Source: Marinibacterium anthonyi
GTDB lineage: Bacteria; Pseudomonadota; Alphaproteobacteria; Rhodobacterales; Rhodobacteraceae
DNA length: 64,000 nucleotides
NCBI GenBank assembly: GCA_003217735.2
Contig: CP031585.1
Location: 1,723,501-1,787,500, forward strand
Direction of reading: 5' to 3'
Part shown: positions 60,673 to 64,000 of the stretch, piece after piece
Position numbering within the stretch: position 1 is the stretch's first letter
How the letters are laid out: each line of letters starts with the position of its first letter
Notes under the pieces: generated by a model
The model's input: the letters and a program-made list of their open reading frames with translations, nothing else
Database searches by the model: none
Told to the model about the DNA's origin: nothing
Position numbers and translations under genes: made by a program

Positions 60673-61787
60673 CTGAGCGTTTCCAGCAGCCGTTTCAGCA
60701 GGTCGCGCCGGGGTTCGAGCGAGCTGATGTAAAGCTGTTCGTTGAGCGAATGCGCGTCCTTTCCGTCGACCCCAAGCCCGTCGAGCGTGGGGGCTATCGG
60801 CGCGGTGAAATTGCCGTCCGATCCGCCGCCGGTCTTCAGGCCCTTCAGATCGAAGCCGATCTCGGCGGCCAGCTCCCTGGCATGGTCGAAAAGGGCTGCA
60901 ACCGCGGTGGACGTCTCGTAGGCGGTCCGGTTCAGACCGCCCGAAATCTCGATCGTGACACCCGGTTCCTCCGGCTGCAGGGCGGCGACAAAGGCTTCGA
61001 CCTCGGCGGTGGCGTCGGCGTCGGGCACGCGCACGTCGACCCGGATCCAGGCGTGATCGGCCACCACGTTGACCCCGGTGCCGCCGCCGATCTCGCCCAC
61101 GTTGCAGGTGATGCCCCGGTCGTAATCGGTCAGCCCGTGAAATTTCAGCGTCAGCCGCGCGATCTCGGCGATGGCGGATGCGCCGTCCTGGTGGCGGGCG
61201 CCGGCATGGGCGGCCTGTCCACGGGTCTGGATGTAATACCGCATGACCCCCTTGCGGGCGATCACGATCTGGCCGCCCTCGCGCGCGGGTTCGGTGACCA
61301 GCACGTATTTCGCCGCCTGCGCCAGCTCCTCGATCAGCGCGCGCGAGGTGGGCGACCCGATTTCCTCGTCCGACACGAACAGATGCGTGACGGGCAGGGG
61401 GGCGCCCCCGGTCAGGGACAATTCGCGCACCGCCTGCATGGCGATATAGGCACCGCCCTTCATGTCGTAGATGCCGGGGCCATAGGCGATGTCGCCGTCC
61501 ACCGAAAACGGGAAGCGGGCCAGCGTGCCGCGCGGGTGCACCGTGTCGAGATGGCTGAGGATCAGGATGCCGCCGGCGTTTGATCCGCTTTCCCAAGGGG
61601 CACGGGCGATCAGGTGGTCGCCCTGGCCGTCGTGGCCGGGGATGCGATCCACCGTCGCGCCGCAGGCGGCGTAATCGTGGCTGACCAGGTCGGCCATGGC
61701 GCCGATGCCCTCGATGTCGCCGGTGGGGCTTTCGATTTCCACCCAGGCACGGATGCCTTCCAGCATGTCGGCTGCGGTTGCGGTCAT
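60669..61787 (-). CDS. M20 family metallohydrolase (carboxypeptidase/deacylase type)
   Basis: 372 residues. Metal ligands: His in ILSHLDTVHPRG, bridging Asp in IYDMKGGAYIA, the catalytic Glu pair in VSDEEIGSPTS, Glu in VLVTEPAR, and a final His in DAHSLNEQLYISS. A dimerisation domain lies in the middle (QAAHAGARHQDGASAI). Removes an acyl, carbamoyl or amino-acid group from an amino acid. The start ATG at 61787 overlaps the previous stop. Glutamate carboxypeptidase-like; substrate open. Confidence 0.92.
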   Translation of the reverse strand: MTATAADMLEGIRAWVEIESPTGDIEGIGAMADLVSHDYAACGATVDRIPGHDGQGDHLIARAPWESGSNAGGILILSHLDTVHPRGTLARFPFSVDGDIAYGPGIYDMKGGAYIAMQAVRELSLTGGAPLPVTHLFVSDEEIGSPTSRALIEELAQAAKYVLVTEPAREGGQIVIARKGVMRYYIQTRGQAAHAGARHQDGASAIAEIARLTLKFHGLTDYDRGITCNVGEIGGGTGVNVVADHAWIRVDVRVPDADATAEVEAFVAALQPEEPGVTIEISGGLNRTAYETSTAVAALFDHARELAAEIGFDLKGLKTGGGSDGNFTAPIAPTLDGLGVDGKDAHSLNEQLYISSLEPRRDLLKRLLETLR

Positions 61788-63172
61788 GGGGCCTCGCTTT
61801 CGGAAATGTCCCAGAAGAGGCCGGTCATCAGCGCCAGCCCCTCGCGCACGATGGGGCGCAGAAGATGTTCGTCGGGTCCGTGCTGGCGGCAGCCGCCATA
61901 GGAATGGGGGATCCAGATCACCGGGCAGCCCAGATGGCGGGCAAAGATCTCGCTGGGCAGGCCGCCGGAGGAATTGGGCATCAGGATCGGCCGTTCGCCA
62001 CGGGTCTTCGTCAGCGAGGCCAGCACGGTTTCCACCCACGGGTTGTCCGGGTCGGTGCGCCAGGGCGGGAAACGATTTTCGCGCTTTTCCTCGACCTCGA
62101 TCATCCCGAAGCCATGGGCGTCCAGATGCCGGCGCAGGGCGGGGACGAACAGGTCGGGGTCCACGTCCACCGTATGGCGGATCTGGCAGCGGGCGCGGGC
62201 CGAAGGCTGCACCCCGTTCACCGGGTTCTCGGGGCGGCCGGACAGCATCGCCAGGACGATGAAGCTGGTCCAGCCGTACATCTTCTCGGGCGTCGAAAGC
62301 CCCGGTTCGCCCCAATCGGGGGGCATGATCAGCGACGGGTCGGACGGATCGACGCGAATGTCGCGGATGGCGGCGCGGATCTTTGGCGGGATTTCCCTTG
62401 GCAGCCAGTCGTCGACCAGGATCCGGCCGCGCGGTGTGGTGATGCAGGAAATCGCCTGCGCCAGAAGGATCGCCGGGTCTTCCAGCACGCCGCCCCAATG
62501 GCCGGAATGGCGGCTGCCTTCGCGCAGGGTGACGGACATGTCGAAACTGACGGACCCCCGGTTGCCCAGTTTCACGTCGGGCCGTTCCACCACCAGGCGG
62601 GGACCGTCCGAGGCGATCAGCACGTCGGCGGCCAGCGCGTCGGCCTCGGTCTCCAGCACCTTGTCCAGCCCGACCGACCCGATCTCTTCGCTCGTTTCGA
62701 TCAATACCTTCAGGTTGAAGCCCAGGCGTCCGCGCGCCTTCAGTACCTCGGCCAAGGCGGCCAGGACGATGGCATGCTGCCCCTTGTTGTCGGCGGTGCC
62801 GCGTCCGTACCATCGGTCGCCCTCGACGGTGATCGTCCAGGGGTCCAGCCCGTCGCGCCATTGCTCGGGGATGCCGCGCACCACGTCGCCGTGGCCATAG
62901 GTCAGCACGGTGGGCAGGGCGGGGTCCTCGATCCGGGTGGCGATCAGGAAGGGGCCGCCGCCCGGCACCGGGTTGTCCACGATGCGACTGTCGACGCCCA
63001 TCGCCGCCAAAGCCGGGGCGATCTGATCTTTCAGGTAGCGGTGCAGGTCGGGCAGGCGCGACGGTTCCTGGCTTTCGGTCGCAATCGCGACGCGGGCGCG
63101 CAGGATGTCGAGGAACCGACCGCTGTCGACAAGCGCCTCGGCGGCGGCAATGGCGTCGGCGCGGCCGCTCAT
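61784..63172 (-). CDS. M20 family metallopeptidase (dipeptidase-like, longer form)
   Basis: 462 residues. Metal ligands in LTYGHGDVVRG, RGTADNKGQHAI and IETSEEIGSVG, then DVLIASDGPRL and a late His in WIPHSYGGCRQHGPDEHLL. Larger middle domain with HSGHWGGVLEDPAILL, as in the dipeptidase/carnosinase branch. First gene of the minus-strand M20-M20-HyuA-HyuB unit; weak ribosome site. Two M20 enzymes of different branches in one operon suggest stepwise removal of two groups from one substrate. Confidence 0.92.
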   Translation of the reverse strand: MSGRADAIAAAEALVDSGRFLDILRARVAIATESQEPSRLPDLHRYLKDQIAPALAAMGVDSRIVDNPVPGGGPFLIATRIEDPALPTVLTYGHGDVVRGIPEQWRDGLDPWTITVEGDRWYGRGTADNKGQHAIVLAALAEVLKARGRLGFNLKVLIETSEEIGSVGLDKVLETEADALAADVLIASDGPRLVVERPDVKLGNRGSVSFDMSVTLREGSRHSGHWGGVLEDPAILLAQAISCITTPRGRILVDDWLPREIPPKIRAAIRDIRVDPSDPSLIMPPDWGEPGLSTPEKMYGWTSFIVLAMLSGRPENPVNGVQPSARARCQIRHTVDVDPDLFVPALRRHLDAHGFGMIEVEEKRENRFPPWRTDPDNPWVETVLASLTKTRGERPILMPNSSGGLPSEIFARHLGCPVIWIPHSYGGCRQHGPDEHLLRPIVREGLALMTGLFWDISESEAP

Positions 63173-63249
63173 GCGGGCCTCGACGGATCAAGGTCAGGAT
63201 GGAACGGGCGGAAAACGCCGGGAGAGTTGCGTTGCATTTTTCATCCAGT

Positions 63250-63262
63250 GAAACGATGTTTC
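63250..63262. promoter_or_regulatory. Inverted repeat GAAAC-GAT-GTTTC, candidate IclR operator
   Basis: Perfect 5-base arms 78 bases before the M20 start in the gap (63173-63362) downstream of the IclR gene. It may be the binding site of the IclR protein encoded just beyond. It differs from the TGTYCR sites of the other IclR. Confidence 0.4.
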
Positions 63263-63362
63263 GTTCAAAGGATAGACGCAAGACTCGGTTTGCGACAAGA
63301 CCGGATCGCTCGGCGATCTGCCCCCGTGCCGAATTGTCCCGATATGCGCGGTGTTTGGCGGC

Positions 63363-64000
63363 TTAACTGGCCATCACCGGCACGCCCCGGTAGCCCAGGG
63401 CGACCGAAAGCCGTCCGGCGGTGTTCACCACGGCTTCGCGGATCTCGCCCAGGATCTCGCCCTTCATGCGGTCGGCCGATCCGGTCACGGACAGCGCGGC
63501 GACGACCACGCCGCTGGCATCCCGCACCGGCGCCGCGACCGAGCGTTTGTCATGGTCGAGTTCCCCATCCGAGATGGTCCAGCCGTCCTGGCGGATCTTG
63601 TCCAGCAGGCTGCGCAGCTTTGCCGGTTCGCGCGTGGTGTTGTCGGTGTAGCCCGGCAATTCGCCGCCCAGCACGTCCTCCTGAACGGCGGCCGGTGCGA
63701 AGGCCAGCAGGATCTTGGAGCCTCCGCCGGCGTGCAGCGGGCCCGTGCGCCCGTGATCGGCAAAGATCTTGTCCTGGTCGCGCGACGACCGTTGCAGGAT
63801 GCAGGCGCTTTGCAGGTCATGGCGCACCACGACCAATACGTTTTCCTCGAACCGCTGGTACAATTCGTTCACGTAAGGTCCGGCGGCGGCGATCAACGGC
63901 GACTGGCGGCGGCCCTGGTCGCCCAGCAGCATGGTCTTGAACCCCAGCCGATAGCTGCGGTCGGCATCCTTCGTGACAAAGCCGCGCGCCTCGAGCGTGT
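63363..64000 (-). CDS. IclR family transcriptional regulator, N-terminus outside window
   Basis: About 212 residues to the window edge. The sequence before the first in-frame ATG still reads as protein: TLEARGFVTKDADRSYRLGFKT is the end of the winged helix and the linker typical of IclR. The effector domain follows (PYVNELYQRFEENVLVVVRHDL ... GWTISDGELDHDKRSVAAPVRDASGVVVAALSVTGSADRM). Same direction as and upstream of the M20-Hyu operon, which it probably controls. Confidence 0.9.
   Translation of the reverse strand, partial: TLEARGFVTKDADRSYRLGFKTMLLGDQGRRQSPLIAAAGPYVNELYQRFEENVLVVVRHDLQSACILQRSSRDQDKIFADHGRTGPLHAGGGSKILLAFAPAAVQEDVLGGELPGYTDNTTREPAKLRSLLDKIRQDGWTISDGELDHDKRSVAAPVRDASGVVVAALSVTGSADRMKGEILGEIREAVVNTAGRLSVALGYRGVPVMAS

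Noticed and set aside
58615-61596. 993-codon open frame running from the M20 region into HyuA
   Set aside because: Low-complexity before the HyuA start at 60672, and HyuA begins with its conserved phosphate loop right there.
60669-63281. Very long open frame (about 870 codons) on the minus strand spanning both M20 genes
   Set aside because: Its first two thirds is Arg/Pro/Gly-rich translation of the 61784-63172 gene in the wrong frame; only the end is the real M20 protein starting at 61787.
1-64000. tRNA, rRNA, riboswitch, insertion sequence, phage or attachment site
   Set aside because: Looked for on both strands; no transposase or integrase-like protein and no cloverleaf or rRNA segment noticed.

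Overview
The window is GC-rich (about two thirds G+C by eye) and densely coded. It carries three TRAP (DctP/Q/M) solute transporter sets, one polyamine-type ABC importer, and many FCD/GntR, LysR, IclR and LacI regulators. Many genes sit in strings joined by 4-base ATGA overlaps. This layout and the protein families fit a catabolically versatile marine alphaproteobacterium of the Rhodobacterales (roseobacter type). That placement is inferred from family content only; there is no rRNA or tRNA here to confirm it. I see no phage, IS element, CRISPR array or tRNA.

Layout. (1) 1-5120: a TRAP set (DctM cut by the window edge, DctQ, DctP), divergent from a GntR/FCD regulator and a PuuE-like deacetylase, with a matched pair of GntR operator boxes between them; then a secreted VWA protein. 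(2) 5160-12275, minus strand: LysR, DctP, DctQ, DctM, glutathione transferase, carboxymuconolactone decarboxylase-like, LigI-like lactonase/amidohydrolase, SDR and a decayed CoA-transferase, almost all translationally coupled. (3) 12418-18773: a flavin reductase-like protein, a small membrane protein, then an amidinohydrolase (ADI/DDAH fold) with an FAD amine-oxidase-like protein, a divergent LysR and a GlcD-type FAD oxidase. (4) 18809-23196: sugar genes (GH4 alpha-galactosidase-like, Gfo/Idh/MocA, TIM-barrel epimerase, GntR). (5) 23242-35016: a 5-guanidino-2-oxopentanoate decarboxylase-like ThDP enzyme, LacI, polyamine-type ABC importer, a second amidinohydrolase and a divergent M24 protein; after a strong terminator come BtpA/SgcQ, an AllA-like cupin and a PfkB kinase.

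(6) 35017-48159: an aromatic ring-cleavage cluster: GST, sulfatase/phosphonate monoesterase, MhpA-like flavin hydroxylase, third TRAP set, SnoaL-like protein, IclR, type I extradiol dioxygenase, MDR reductase, FAH-type hydrolase and AMACR-type CoA enzyme. Six copies of one 17-base palindrome, TGTYCR-NNTGN-CGGACR, stand in front of its transcription units and the IclR gene. I read them as the operators of this IclR regulator; this is the most notable finding. (7) 48169-53154: a MipA/OmpV porin-like protein, a flavoprotein and a two-component system. (8) 53618-56956: a lone peptide-type ABC binding protein whose permease/ATPase genes have collapsed into a deletion fusion, and a LLM flavin monooxygenase. 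(9) 56957-64000: HyuA/HyuB, two M20 hydrolases and an IclR regulator cut by the window edge.

Two themes run through the window. One is nitrogen-rich ureido/guanidino chemistry: PuuE-like, AllA-like, two ADI-fold proteins, AruI-like, hydantoinase and M20 proteins. The other is gene decay by deletion: three recognisable remnants (a CoA-transferase, a BKACE enzyme, and a DppB-DppD fusion), each next to an intact operon.
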